From Psychrobacillus sp. FSL K6-4046 (lineage in GTDB: Bacteria > Bacillota > Bacilli > Bacillales_A > Planococcaceae): 64,000 nt of DNA. Below the pieces are notes generated by a model, which made no database searches, was not told the DNA's origin, and saw only the letters and a program-made list of their open reading frames with translations. Shown in pieces: positions 1 through 8,500 of the stretch; position 1 is the first letter of the stretch; the number at the start of each line of letters is the position of its first letter. Both the position numbers and the translations under genes were made by a program. The DNA lies in assembly GCF_038624605.1 (NCBI RefSeq), contig NZ_CP152020.1:2659312-2723311 (forward strand), read 5' to 3'.

Positions 1-114
1 TCGTACTTGTTCTGGTTCTACTGCACGATTTTGTGTTCTAGGTTGCTGAGGTGTTGTAGTATCTTCATCCTCTTCTAAATAGAAGAAGTTTTTTACCCAA
101 TTCTTCATACTCAT
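1..114 (-). CDS. sepF: SepF, cell division protein (5' part only, runs off the window)
   Basis: Only the first 38 codons are present. The peptide starts MSMKNWVKNFFYLEEDED, which matches the amphipathic membrane-binding helix that opens SepF, followed by the acidic and Gln/Pro-rich linker. SepF anchors and bundles FtsZ at the septum. The start codon at 114 overlaps the stop of the upstream ylmE gene in an ATGA arrangement, so the two are translationally coupled. The position next to ylmE and downstream of sigG matches the B. subtilis order. The call rests on the N-terminus and context, since the SepF core domain lies outside the window. Confidence 0.85.
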   Translation of the reverse strand, partial: MSMKNWVKNFFYLEEDEDTTTPQQPRTQNRAVEPEQVR

Positions 115-800
115 TCATCCTCCTTGTCTTTGCCGACTAATGCTGTTCCTATTCGTATAAATGTAGCTCCCTCTTCAATAGCTATTTCGTAATCTCCGGA
201 CATACCCATGGATAGCTCCTTACATGGGGCGTGTGGAAGTTGTTTTGCAGCAATTCTTAGTTGAAGCTCTTTTAAGCTACGGAAAACGTTTCGTATTAAA
301 GCCTTATCTTCCGTATTCGGTGCCATTGTCATTAGACCGACTACACGTATATGTGAATAATCCTTAAGAGTGTCAATAAACAATTCAGCTTCTTCCATAG
401 ATAGACCATGCTTGGATTGTTCCTCAGAAACATTCACTTGAACAAAGCAATTTTTAACATTGTCTGCTCTTTTTTCAATTTCCTCGGCCAAGCTTTTACG
501 ATCTAAGGAGTGCAAATAATCTATCTCATTGATTACCGATTTTACTTTCCTAGTTTGCAATGAGCCTATGTAGTGCCATTTTACGTTAGCTGAAATAGCT
601 TCTAATTTTCTTTTAAGTCCTTCAGGTCTATTTTCTCCAAGATGCAATATTTCATTTTGAATAACTTCCTCCGTACGTTCTACTGAAACTTCCTTTGTAA
701 CAGCAATAAGTGTTACATCGTCAAAATTTCGATTAGAGCGTACACAGGCTTCTTCAATATGCTTTTGAATGTTAATTAAATTATTATGAACATTTGACAT
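111..800 (-). CDS. ylmE: YggS/YlmE family PLP-binding protein
   Basis: A 229-residue member of the YggS/PROSC family, a single TIM-barrel domain that binds pyridoxal phosphate and takes part in B6 and amino-acid homeostasis. The PLP-lysine segment is visible near the N-terminus (LIAVTKEVS), followed by HLGENR, HYIGSLQ, VNVSEEQSKHG, GLMTM and the C-terminal phosphate-binding stretch SMGMSGDYEIAIEEGATFIRIG, cited here in pieces. I chose the internal ATG at 800 because family members begin close to MSNVxxN; an in-frame ATG at 818 adds six residues and has no better ribosome site. It lies between ylmC and sepF; the ylmD gene found between them in B. subtilis is absent. Confidence 0.88.
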   Translation of the reverse strand: MSNVHNNLINIQKHIEEACVRSNRNFDDVTLIAVTKEVSVERTEEVIQNEILHLGENRPEGLKRKLEAISANVKWHYIGSLQTRKVKSVINEIDYLHSLDRKSLAEEIEKRADNVKNCFVQVNVSEEQSKHGLSMEEAELFIDTLKDYSHIRVVGLMTMAPNTEDKALIRNVFRSLKELQLRIAAKQLPHAPCKELSMGMSGDYEIAIEEGATFIRIGTALVGKDKEDE

Positions 801-874
801 TTTAAACCAACTCTTCATCTAGTGTTTTGTTCATTGTATCAATGAAATGGCGTTTTATCAATAAAGAACAGTAC

Positions 875-1114
875 CTATTCTCTGTTTTTAGCAACAATTA
901 TTACATCTTTTCCAATAACAGCTATATTTTGTACGCTAATTTTTTTCGTTTCCCTTTTTTTATTGAAAAATGTGGGGTATGCCCCATTAGTTTCTACAAT
1001 AAAGGAAATGATATGACCTGTTTCTTTATCTATTTCTGCATCCACTATAAAGCCCAGTAATTGCCCTGAATTAGCCTCAATGACTTCTTTTTGTTGCGCA
1101 TCTGAAAACTTCAA
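875..1114 (-). CDS. ylmC: YlmC/YmxH family sporulation protein (PRC-barrel)
   Basis: A 79-residue small beta protein of the YlmC/YmxH family, which belongs to the PRC-barrel fold and occurs in endospore formers. The conserved centre is GQLLGFIVDAEIDKETGHI followed by a strand ending in IAVIGKDVIIV. The start is TTG at 1114, preceded by a strong AAGGAGGGG site six bases away; no ATG fits. The molecular role of the family is unknown. It sits between sigG and ylmE as in B. subtilis, and the sigG terminator precedes it, so it probably has its own promoter. Confidence 0.8.
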   Translation of the reverse strand: MKFSDAQQKEVIEANSGQLLGFIVDAEIDKETGHIISFIVETNGAYPTFFNKKRETKKISVQNIAVIGKDVIIVAKNRE

Positions 1115-1153
1115 CAGTTCCCCTCCTTTTTAATAGTATATTCATGAAAATAG

Positions 1154-1186
1154 AAAAAAACGCTTTTTCTGACGAGAAAAAGCGTT
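1154..1186 (-). terminator. Rho-independent terminator after sigG
   Basis: A 12-bp stem (AACGCTTTTTCT paired with its complement) with a short loop, followed on the minus strand by a run of seven T. It lies just downstream of the sigG stop codon and separates sigG from ylmC. Confidence 0.85.
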
Positions 1187-1194
1187 AAGGATTG

Positions 1195-1977
1195 TTATTT
1201 AGGATTTAACTGATTTTGAATAGTAGATAAAGCACTTTTCTCTAGTCTTGAGATTTGAGCCTGCGAGAGACCCAGGTCGGTAGCTATTTCGGTTTGTGTC
1301 GCACCAAAGTATATTCTTTTCGTTAATATTTTCTTTTGTCGCGAGTCTAAGTTTTGAAAACTCTCTTTTACCGTAAAATAAGTAACCCATTGATCTTCTG
1401 ATACATCATTATCACATAATTGATCCATCATATAAATAGCATCTCCTCCATCACTGAAAATTGGTTCTTGAAGAGAGACAGGATCTTGAATTGCATCTAG
1501 CGATAGTAATATATCTTCTACTGGTATCTCAAGTATTTTAGACAAATCCTCTAATGTCGGTTCTTCCAAATGTTCGTTAATATATTGTTCCTTGGCTTTC
1601 ATAGCCTTATAAGCAATATCTCTTAATGATCTAGAAACTCTTACAGAATGGTGGTCACGCAAATGTCTTTTTATCTCACCAATGATCATAGGCACTGCAT
1701 ATGTGGAAAAACGCACATTATGTTTTAAATCAAAATTTTCAATGGACTTTATAAGCCCTATGCAACCTACCTGGAATAAGTCATCTGCTTGCTCGCCTCT
1801 ATAAGCGAAGCGCTGTACTAGACTTAAAACTAATCTTAAATTACCCATTACCAATTCATCTTTAACCGAATCTTCGCCAGCTTGTAAGCGAATAAATAAT
1901 GCTTTCATTTCTTCGTGGGTTAGTAAAGGAAGCTTTGATGTGTCAATGCCGCATAATTCAACTTTTGTTCTCGTCAT
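1195..1977 (-). CDS. sigG: RNA polymerase sigma-G factor (late forespore)
   Basis: A 260-residue sigma-70 family protein. Region 2 is visible (NLRLVLSLVQRFAYRG, then DDLFQVGCIGLIKSI and FSTYAVPMIIGEIKRH), and the C-terminal helix-turn-helix is TQTEIATDLGLSQAQISRLE. The N-terminus TRTKVELCGIDTSKLPLLT is typical of SigG and separates it from SigF. SigG drives late forespore genes in sporulation. The gene follows sigE by about 90 bp, as in B. subtilis, and a GGAGGA ribosome site supports the start. A SigF/SigG-like promoter can be seen in the gap upstream. Confidence 0.97.
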   Translation of the reverse strand: MTRTKVELCGIDTSKLPLLTHEEMKALFIRLQAGEDSVKDELVMGNLRLVLSLVQRFAYRGEQADDLFQVGCIGLIKSIENFDLKHNVRFSTYAVPMIIGEIKRHLRDHHSVRVSRSLRDIAYKAMKAKEQYINEHLEEPTLEDLSKILEIPVEDILLSLDAIQDPVSLQEPIFSDGGDAIYMMDQLCDNDVSEDQWVTYFTVKESFQNLDSRQKKILTKRIYFGATQTEIATDLGLSQAQISRLEKSALSTIQNQLNPK

Positions 1978-2012
1978 AGATCTTCCTCCGGACTTTTTAA
2001 TAGTTCTTAGTC

Positions 2013-2040
2013 AGTTTATCCGCCGGTTAAAAGATTATTC
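2013..2040 (-). promoter_or_regulatory. Possible SigF/SigG promoter for sigG
   Basis: On the minus strand GAATA is followed after 14 bases by GGATAAACT, close to the SigF pattern GYATA, about 15 bp, GGNNANANT. It lies 36-63 bp upstream of the sigG start, in the sigE-sigG gap, where forespore control of sigG is known in B. subtilis. Spacing is one base short, so this is tentative. Confidence 0.4.
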
Positions 2041-2066
2041 GGAGCATAGCTATCCAATTTCACCCA

Positions 2067-2774
2067 TTAGGCAATCGGTTCATTCAGTACTTCTTTTAAA
2101 TCTAAAATTATTTTTTTCTCTAATCTTGAGATATAAGATTGGGAAATTCCAAGATGATCAGCTACCTCTTTTTGAGTCATTTCCTCTTGTCCGTTAAGCC
2201 CAAAACGACATTGCATAATATATTTTTCTCTATTTCCCAATAAATTTATAGCTTCAAAAACATGCTGACGTTCTAGCTTTTTTTCGACATCCTCTATTAT
2301 TAGATCTTCACTTGTACCCAGAATATCGGAAAGCAGTAATTCATTACCATCTGAATCAGAATTTAAAGGCTCATCAAATGAAACTTCTGATTTCATGCGG
2401 TTCGTTTTTCTCAAATGCATAAGAATTTCGTTTTCAATACATCTTGAAGCATAGGTTGCTAACTTAATGCCTTTATCTAAATTGAACGTTTCTACCGCTT
2501 TTATAAGTCCGATGGATCCAATACTAATTAAATCTTCTATGTTTGTATTCGTTTGATCGAATCTTCTAGCAATGTATACTACAAGTCTTAAATTTCTTTC
2601 GATTAACACATCTCTTGCGTACTCATCTCCATCCATAAAAGCTAGTAGCATTTCTCGTTCCTCATCTCTCGTCAATGGTTTTGGTAATGATTCACTTCCA
2701 CCAATATAATGGACTCCTTTTCTTCTAAATGAGAGAATCCAATAATAAAATCGACGTAGCATATTTAATATCAT
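2067..2774 (-). CDS. sigE: RNA polymerase sigma-E factor (early mother cell), made as pro-SigE
   Basis: A 235-residue sigma factor. The first 22 or so residues form a basic, amphipathic pro-sequence ([20 protein letters not shown]) that would hold the precursor at the membrane until SpoIIGA cuts near YIGGSE, the conserved start of mature SigE. Region 2 ([34 protein letters not shown]) and the C-terminal HTH ([20 protein letters not shown]) are intact. The start codon overlaps the stop of spoIIGA by one base, so the protease and its substrate are translationally coupled. SigE governs early mother-cell transcription. Confidence 0.97.
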   Translation of the reverse strand: MILNMLRRFYYWILSFRRKGVHYIGGSESLPKPLTRDEEREMLLAFMDGDEYARDVLIERNLRLVVYIARRFDQTNTNIEDLISIGSIGLIKAVETFNLDKGIKLATYASRCIENEILMHLRKTNRMKSEVSFDEPLNSDSDGNELLLSDILGTSEDLIIEDVEKKLERQHVFEAINLLGNREKYIMQCRFGLNGQEEMTQKEVADHLGISQSYISRLEKKIILDLKEVLNEPIA

Positions 2775-3616
2775 TATTTAGCACTCCTTTTTTTCAAATG
2801 ATAGTACGAGGAACTATGTAAGATACCGTCTGCCTCGTGTGGAAATTTGTCCTTACCTCTCGTTAGTACGATGTAACCTTTTGGTAAAGGTTGATCATTT
2901 ACGACCCATTCATCGAATTTAATGCCTATTACCCATGACTTTTCCTTTTGAACGGTTGCAATTGGTATTAGACGAACCTTACTCGCATACTCTTTTGGAA
3001 GCATATCCAAACCTTTATAATGTGTGCTATCCCAGCTATTTATCACATCATAAAGAAGTTCTGGAAGAATGGGACGAAGAGCTTCTGCTGCTATAAAGTG
3101 TACAGGATCATTAGAAAGTGGTTCTGTACAGACGTTCCCAGAATCAATAAATAGTGTAAGTTCCTTTGTTTGATTGAATAATTTAATGCTAGAAGGATAA
3201 ATAAGTTCTCTTTCCGATTGTGAAATATGCAGACTAAGTACGTGTTTCGTGAGGAGGTATAAACCACCAGTAGCAATTAATGCATAATTGATAATCATGA
3301 ATGAATTACTCGCATTATGGTACATTGGGGCAATTGCTGTAAGTAGTCCACCAGCAAAGATGCTTGCTAGTAATGTTAATGAAATGGCTTTGACGATTTG
3401 TGTCCTTTTTTTCCAAAACGCTATTCCAATCATGAGAAAGAAAGTCAAAAATAGCGTAATGAAATGATTAGAAAAAACGACGGTTATCAATCCCGCAACA
3501 AATGCAGACAGAAGCAGGTATCTTTTTTTGTTTTCAATCCAACCAATTCTGTTTGCAAACGCTAAAACGGTATAGTTGAAAAAGGTGTTTGTTGCAATCA
3601 TAACTTCTGCGTACAT
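2774..3616 (-). CDS. spoIIGA: SpoIIGA, membrane aspartic protease that activates SigE
   Basis: 280 residues. The N-terminal half (about 1-150) has five hydrophobic segments; the C-terminal half is a retroviral-type aspartic protease domain with the catalytic motif LFIDSGN near residue 155. It processes pro-SigE in the septum after a signal from the forespore (SpoIIR). Its gene overlaps sigE by one base, the usual spoIIG arrangement. The GGAGGAG ribosome site supports the start. No damage is seen in the catalytic region. Confidence 0.95.
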   Translation of the reverse strand: MYAEVMIATNTFFNYTVLAFANRIGWIENKKRYLLLSAFVAGLITVVFSNHFITLFLTFFLMIGIAFWKKRTQIVKAISLTLLASIFAGGLLTAIAPMYHNASNSFMIINYALIATGGLYLLTKHVLSLHISQSERELIYPSSIKLFNQTKELTLFIDSGNVCTEPLSNDPVHFIAAEALRPILPELLYDVINSWDSTHYKGLDMLPKEYASKVRLIPIATVQKEKSWVIGIKFDEWVVNDQPLPKGYIVLTRGKDKFPHEADGILHSSSYYHLKKRSAK

Positions 3617-3651
3617 AGCTCTCCTCCTTTTGATAAAAGCTTAACATCCGA

Positions 3652-3706
3652 TTTATAAGAAATTTGTCAAAGGAGCGTTCAAAAGTAAATTTTTTAAACG
3701 ACAAAA
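3652..3706 (-). promoter_or_regulatory. Probable spoIIG promoter with Spo0A-like sites
   Basis: On the minus strand TTGAAC (3677-3682) and TATAAA (3652-3657) are 19 bp apart, an over-long spacer like that of the B. subtilis spoIIG promoter. A TTTGACAAA site (3663-3671) lies inside the spacer and TTTTGTCGTTT (3696-3706) just upstream. Each resembles the 0A box TGNCGAA with one or two mismatches. Spo0A control of spoIIG is established in B. subtilis; here it is inferred. Confidence 0.4.
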
Positions 3707-3856
3707 TTATAGAAAGAATTATGGTATGAGTTTTTTTCGTAACTAGTTGAATCGATTTCATAAACCTTTGATGAGACGAAGACTAAGAACAAAAAGTTGA
3801 AAAATAATGAGACCTTACATGAAGAGAAGGCACCTCACTATGTATTAAAAATAAAA

Positions 3857-3917
3857 GGTTTGTTAAAGTTTATTGGTTGATTTTGACTAAAACTTTCTTT
3901 TAGTGACTGTAAACATT
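3857..3917 (+). repeat. Dispersed intergenic repeat, copy 1 (partner at 22521-22582)
   Basis: About 60 bp that reappears in inverted orientation at 22521-22582 with roughly 85 percent identity by eye. Both copies share the blocks TTTGTTAAAGTT, ATTGGTTGATTT and AGTGACTGTAAACAT. It lies in the 470-bp gap between spoIIGA and ftsZ, where B. subtilis has protease genes. The rest of that gap shows only the spoIIG promoter and the ftsZ terminator. Confidence 0.7.
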
Positions 3918-3995
3918 ACAAAAGTGACAATTCAAACGACTAATTAAAAACATAAATAAATTCCACAGGTTCAGAATAATACAATTTCCTAAACA

Positions 3996-4040
3996 ATAAA
4001 AAAGACTATAGACATTTCAAATTTCTTTGAAAGTCTATAG
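3996..4040 (-). terminator. Rho-independent terminator after ftsZ
   Basis: On the minus strand CTATAGAC and TTTCAAA pair with their complements across a short loop (one bulged base), followed by six T. It lies 47 bp past the ftsZ stop codon and closes the division operon. Confidence 0.8.
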
Positions 4041-4086
4041 CCTGAGCAATCGCTATTAAACTGATTGCTTTTTATCTATTAATCTA

Positions 4087-5250
4087 TTAGTTTCTGCGAT
4101 TACGATTTCTTAAAAATGTTGGTATATCTAAAGCATCATCTTGGTGGTTATGAGTTGGAGCAGGACGTTCCTGCTGATAAGAAGGCTGCGGTTGAGACTG
4201 TGGCTCTTCTTTTCTAGTTTCACGCTGTGTAGTAGCTGCTTGCTGTGCACGTGCAGTTCCAAAGCCTGTCCCTCTAGGTTGTTTTTGCATAATTACTTCT
4301 TCATTAAAACCGGTTGCAATTACTGTTACTACAATCTCATCTTTCAAGTTATCATTGATAACCGAACCAAAGATCATGTTAACTTCTTCATCTGAAGCAG
4401 ATGCTACGATGTCTGCAGCTTCTTGTACTTCAAATAAGGAAAGATTTGAGCCGCCAGTGATATTCATTAATACACCTGTCGCTCCATCAATCGAAGTTTC
4501 AAGTAACGGACTAGAAATAGCCTTTTTAGCTGCTTCTGCTGCTCGATTTTCTCCTGCAGAAATACCAATCCCCATTAGTGCTGCTCCTTTGTTAGACATA
4601 ATTGTCTTAACATCGGCAAAGTCTAAGTTAATAAGACCAGGAACTGCGATTAAATCAGAGATACCTTGGACACCTTGACGAAGAACGTTATCAGCTTCTC
4701 TAAATGCTTCTAGCATTGGAGTATTTTTGTCTACAATCTCCAATAGTCGATCATTAGGAATAACAATTAGTGTATCAACGGCTTCCTTCATCATGCCAAT
4801 CCCGCCTACAGCCTGTGTAGAGCGCTTGCGGCCTTCAAAAGTAAATGGACGTGTTACTACTCCGACAGTCAAAGCACCTAAGTCACGAGCGATTTGAGCT
4901 ATTACAGGAGCTGCTCCTGTACCAGTTCCGCCACCCATTCCCGCGGTTACGAAAACCATGTCTGCACCTCTTAGTGCTTCTTCTATTAATTCTTTACTTT
5001 CTTCAGCTGCTTTTTTACCTACCTCTGGGTTAGCTCCTGCTCCTAAACCGCGAGTTAGTTTACCACCAATTTGAAGTTTTACTTCAGCTTTTGACATGTT
5101 AAGGGCTTGTGCATCTGTATTTACAGCGATAAAGTCTACCCCTTGGACGCCATGTTCAATCATACGATTTACTGCGTTATTTCCGCCGCCACCGACTCCA
5201 ATAACTTTAATAATTGCTAATTGATCTTCGTTTGTTTCAAATTCTAACAT
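4087..5250 (-). CDS. ftsZ: FtsZ, tubulin-like cell division GTPase
   Basis: 387 residues, normal for Bacillales. It has the nucleotide-binding [13 protein letters not shown] segment near residue 18, the tubulin signature GGGTGTG near residue 105, the catalytic T7-loop region with NLDFADVK, a Gln/Glu-rich flexible linker from about 320 to 370 and the C-terminal conserved peptide [12 protein letters not shown]. That peptide binds FtsA, SepF and other partners. FtsZ polymerises into the ring that organises the septum. An AGGAGG site precedes the ATG. It is the last gene of the cluster and lies 41 bp after ftsA. Confidence 0.99.
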   Translation of the reverse strand: MLEFETNEDQLAIIKVIGVGGGGNNAVNRMIEHGVQGVDFIAVNTDAQALNMSKAEVKLQIGGKLTRGLGAGANPEVGKKAAEESKELIEEALRGADMVFVTAGMGGGTGTGAAPVIAQIARDLGALTVGVVTRPFTFEGRKRSTQAVGGIGMMKEAVDTLIVIPNDRLLEIVDKNTPMLEAFREADNVLRQGVQGISDLIAVPGLINLDFADVKTIMSNKGAALMGIGISAGENRAAEAAKKAISSPLLETSIDGATGVLMNITGGSNLSLFEVQEAADIVASASDEEVNMIFGSVINDNLKDEIVVTVIATGFNEEVIMQKQPRGTGFGTARAQQAATTQRETRKEEPQSQPQPSYQQERPAPTHNHQDDALDIPTFLRNRNRRN

Positions 5251-5291
5251 GCTATTGCCTCCTATATTCTTTCAACTATGATAAAGTTTTC

Positions 5292-6584
5292 TCATTCAAA
5301 GAACTTGTCAAAAAGTTTCTTCGCCTTACTCATTGCACTCTCTTTGTTTTCATTGTTTGAATTTTTTTGTGGTTGTTTTTGTTTTTTAGTGCTTGCTACT
5401 ACTTCATTGTGTGCCATTTGAGATAATGCATGGCTATTGCCAATTTTACCATAGAAAAGATCTTCTTTATAGGCATATCTTATAAGGCCAACAGCTGTTG
5501 TATATTGTGGTTCTCTAACGCCGATATAATCTGGTGTGTACAGTCGAACACGCGATTGTAATATGTGTCTCGCCAATTGTCCGATACCCTCAAGTTTAGC
5601 AACTCCACCTGTGATTACTACTCCACCTGGGAGATCTTGTAATCCCATACGGTAAAATTCCTCAAGAATTAACTCAAATAGTTCTTCTAGACGTACTCCA
5701 ATAATCTCTGCTATATATCGTTGAGAATATTGCTCTTTCATATCAGCACCAATTACTGGTACTTCGAATAACTCATCATCCGACGCGTCATCGTAAAAGG
5801 CATGTCCATATTTTAATTTTATCATTTCTGCTTGTTCTGTAGGGGTTTTTAAAACGATAGATAAATCTTTAGTGATATGATCCCCACCTACAGGAATAAC
5901 AGTAGTATTGACTAAATGACCTTCTCTGAATATTGCAATGGTTGTAGAGCCTCCACCAATATCAATATAGGCAGTACCATGATTTTTTTCATCCTCAGTT
6001 AAGGCAAAATGTCCTGCTGCCAATGGTTGAAGGTATATCTCTCTAATTTGAAGGCCTGCTCTTTCCACACATCGTAACACGTTATGTAAAATCGTTTTGG
6101 ATGTCGTCATCATTAAACCGTCTAATTCTAGACGAGTTCCAATCATTCCGCGAGGATCTTTAATCTCTTCTAAATGATCCACGATAAATTGTTTGGGAGC
6201 AATGTTAATTAGCTCTCTTTCAGGAGGAATAGACATTACTTGAGCAGACTCTAATACGCGGTCCAAGTCTGCGTCTGTTATTTCTCTGTCCTCTCGATTG
6301 ACAGCGACAACGCCTTTAACGTTTTGTATATTCGCTAAATTAGCGGGTATACCTAACACTATTTCATGTATAGACATTCCTATCATTCTTTCAGCCTCAC
6401 CAACGGCTTTTTTAATCGATTGAACAGTTGCATCTATATCAACAATGGTGCCTTTTCTAATACCGTTTGATTTAACATTTCCTACTCCTATTACATGCAG
6501 CGAGTCATCACTCATTTCACCTATTAATACTTTAATGGAAGACGACCCAATATCTAATGATACGTACATTTCTGATTGATTCAC
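5292..6584 (-). CDS. ftsA: FtsA, actin-like membrane tether of the Z ring
   Basis: 430 residues with the actin-fold motifs YVSLDIGSSSIKVLIGE near the N-terminus, DIGGGSTTIAIF (phosphate 2) and GGVVITGGVAKLEGI (adenosine). The C-terminus SKAKKLFDKFFE is the amphipathic membrane-targeting helix, reached after a Lys/Gln/Asn-rich linker. FtsA links FtsZ to the membrane and recruits later division proteins. I start at GTG 6584, eight bases after TTAGGAGG, which gives MNQSEMYVSLDIG and aligns with B. subtilis FtsA; a GTG at 6593 overlaps the ribosome site and is unlikely. Confidence 0.97.
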   Translation of the reverse strand: MNQSEMYVSLDIGSSSIKVLIGEMSDDSLHVIGVGNVKSNGIRKGTIVDIDATVQSIKKAVGEAERMIGMSIHEIVLGIPANLANIQNVKGVVAVNREDREITDADLDRVLESAQVMSIPPERELINIAPKQFIVDHLEEIKDPRGMIGTRLELDGLMMTTSKTILHNVLRCVERAGLQIREIYLQPLAAGHFALTEDEKNHGTAYIDIGGGSTTIAIFREGHLVNTTVIPVGGDHITKDLSIVLKTPTEQAEMIKLKYGHAFYDDASDDELFEVPVIGADMKEQYSQRYIAEIIGVRLEELFELILEEFYRMGLQDLPGGVVITGGVAKLEGIGQLARHILQSRVRLYTPDYIGVREPQYTTAVGLIRYAYKEDLFYGKIGNSHALSQMAHNEVVASTKKQKQPQKNSNNENKESAMSKAKKLFDKFFE

Positions 6585-6683
6585 CCGTGGCACCTCCTAA
6601 TAACTCTTTATTTATTATTCTATTGTAAAAAACCTATAAAGTCTAAAATTTTCTAAAGAAATAGTAAATTATAGCACAAAACA

Positions 6684-7034
6684 TTATCTTTTTGTTCTCT
6701 CAGGCCATTTTGTTAATATTATTCGACGAATCACAGCTATATTTTGAAAAAGTCGAACACCGAAAGCAAAGATGGCTGCTAGATATAAATCTACCCCTAA
6801 ATGGACCCCCAGAAAGGCAAGACCAGCAGCTAAAGCAATATTAAAGAAGAAACCGGAAACAAATACTTTATCATCGTAAACTTGTTGAAGTTGTGCCCTA
6901 ATTCCTCCAAACAAAGTATCTAATGCAGCTAAAACAGCAATGGATAAATAGCTTTCATAAACCTCTGGAATTTGAATATCAGTCATTAAGCCAAGTGATA
7001 TTCCAAGTATTAATCCTAAAAACGGCAACCACAT
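6684..7034 (-). CDS. sbp: Small basic protein Sbp (DUF1290), membrane
   Basis: 116 residues with three hydrophobic segments (about 2-18, 29-43 and 59-100) and a basic C-terminus RRIILTKWPERTKR. The family is always found between the DUF881 genes and ftsA in Bacillales. The function is unknown, though the context implies a role at the divisome or membrane. A GGGGAG site precedes the ATG, and the gene follows the DUF881 gene with a two-base gap, so the genes are co-transcribed. Confidence 0.88.
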   Translation of the reverse strand: MWLPFLGLILGISLGLMTDIQIPEVYESYLSIAVLAALDTLFGGIRAQLQQVYDDKVFVSGFFFNIALAAGLAFLGVHLGVDLYLAAIFAFGVRLFQNIAVIRRIILTKWPERTKR

Positions 7035-7036
7035 AA

Positions 7037-7756
7037 CTATTCTCCCCCTGGCACTTCTTGTAAAAATTCCATATTTACTGATTGATCAAAGGCTTGTATT
7101 GTAACCTCATCTTCCGGTTCACCTATAGTTAGTCTTAGATTATCAATGTAAAAATTATCTCCAATAGGAGATGCTTGTAGCTGGTTATACATTTTCTTAG
7201 CGTCTTCTAATGTTAATGTGCCAATTTTAATAGTGAAGGGGGCCTTTTTTATTGTCAGGTTATTAACCGTCGTCCTGCCGTTTACATCCCGTATAGCAGA
7301 GGAATATACAATCCTTTTGCCATCCACTTCTACTGCCTCCGCTTTAAAGCGATTAATCTCATTAATTAATCGAATTAATAAATCAGGAGATATTTCTTCT
7401 ATTTGCTCCCCCACCATCATACTCTCTAAAGAGGGTTCAATTGTTATGGTTAGTCCTGGACCTTTAAAATCAGCTATACCAATATCCTGTTTTAATTGTT
7501 TAACGGTTTCATTTAAAGCTATTTCAGGGCTTTCATTGACCATATTGTCATACTTGCCAACTGTCTCCTCTAACAGGCGCACTTCCGACAACAATTCGGA
7601 ATGCAGCTGTGTTTCCGTGGCAAGCTCTTGGCGAATCTCCCATACATCACGCGTATCGCGAGTTTCTGGTTGTTTTACTGTATTGTATTGAATGGCAATC
7701 ATGAAACCAACGATCAACAAAATTATAGTAAACCGAATATAGACGGTTTTTTTCAT
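7037..7756 (-). CDS. ylxX: DUF881 family protein (YlxX-like)
   Basis: 239 residues: an N-terminal membrane anchor (about 6-24), a coiled-coil stretch with heptads around 35-90 and a C-terminal alpha/beta domain typical of DUF881 (GPGLTITIEP near 95, LIRLINEINRFKAEAVEVDG near 125). It is probably an outward-facing membrane protein. The function is not known. It is a tandem paralogue of the next gene upstream, and both sit between divIB and sbp as in B. subtilis. A strong AAAGGAGG site supports the start. Confidence 0.85.
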   Translation of the reverse strand: MKKTVYIRFTIILLIVGFMIAIQYNTVKQPETRDTRDVWEIRQELATETQLHSELLSEVRLLEETVGKYDNMVNESPEIALNETVKQLKQDIGIADFKGPGLTITIEPSLESMMVGEQIEEISPDLLIRLINEINRFKAEAVEVDGKRIVYSSAIRDVNGRTTVNNLTIKKAPFTIKIGTLTLEDAKKMYNQLQASPIGDNFYIDNLRLTIGEPEDEVTIQAFDQSVNMEFLQEVPGGE

Positions 7757-7780
7757 GTATTCGGCCCTCCTTTGCCTTTG

Positions 7781-8500
7781 TTAATTTTGGTCCCCACGCA
7801 AGGCAGGCATCATGATGTTACTCTTTTCTTCAACGGTGACTACGATATTATCGTTTGTTAGCTGATCTACAATACCGCCACCTAAGTTAACCGATGCTAG
7901 TAATACCTTGGGATCACCTACGGCTTCAACTGTGAAAGGCGCGGGAAAAGCTCGTCCATCGACGGTTATCACTGGGCCAGTACACGATATGTAAGATTGA
8001 GCATGAAGCCTTTGTCCATTAATAGTAATTGCTTCTGCTCCTGATATTTTTAGCTCATTTATCACTTTAAATACATGACTTTCGTGAACAATGTAATCAT
8101 TTGGGTTTTCCTGAGAAGGATTATACTCACCATCCTGCAAAGCTATTGAAATGCCTTTCCCCTCAGATGGAATGTCTCCCATTAGTAACCGAAGCATTTC
8201 AGCCTCCTTTACTAACTCTTCCACGCTTTCTTCGCTATCCACAAATGACTTTTCAAAAACTCTAATAGCCTGTTGTTTTTTATTTATCTCTTCTGTTAAT
8301 TCCTTATTCATTTCCTTCTGTTCTATTAGCTGCTCTCTGTACTTTTGTATTTCCAACGAATAGCTATTATTACCCTCTATTTCTTTATCCGCAGATGCCA
8401 TGCTATAGGAATAAGCTAAAATGAACCCTAACACTAAACTAACCAGCGAGATAAGAATACGTCCACGAAAAGGAACATTAAGACGACTCCTCTTCTTCAT
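7781..8500 (-). CDS. ylxW: DUF881 family protein (YlxW-like)
   Basis: 239 residues with a basic N-terminus (MKKRSRLNVPFRGR), one membrane segment (about 18-37), a long coiled coil around 45-105 and the DUF881 domain (GKGISIALQDGEYNPSQEN, then ELKISGAEAITINGQRL). It pairs with the downstream DUF881 gene. I start at the ATG at 8500, nine bases after GAGGAGG; this overlaps the 3' end of divIB by 23 bp. A start at 8530 would lack a site and extend the overlap. Confidence 0.83.
   Translation of the reverse strand: MKKRSRLNVPFRGRILISLVSLVLGFILAYSYSMASADKEIEGNNSYSLEIQKYREQLIEQKEMNKELTEEINKKQQAIRVFEKSFVDSEESVEELVKEAEMLRLLMGDIPSEGKGISIALQDGEYNPSQENPNDYIVHESHVFKVINELKISGAEAITINGQRLHAQSYISCTGPVITVDGRAFPAPFTVEAVGDPKVLLASVNLGGGIVDQLTNDNIVVTVEEKSNIMMPALRGDQN

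Noticed and set aside
4046-4075. Small hairpin GCAATC...GATTGC with T-run on the plus strand, near the ftsZ stop
   Set aside because: Only a 6-bp stem with a large loop, and no plus-strand gene ends there; the neighbouring minus-strand terminator explains the region.
4355-4678. Open frame of 107 codons opposite ftsZ
   Set aside because: It mirrors the codon pattern of ftsZ and has no initiation signals or recognisable protein.
7218-7691. A 157-codon open frame on the plus strand opposite the DUF881 gene
   Set aside because: It is antisense to a conserved gene in a conserved operon, has no ribosome site and low-complexity Ser/Ile-rich content; a shadow frame.
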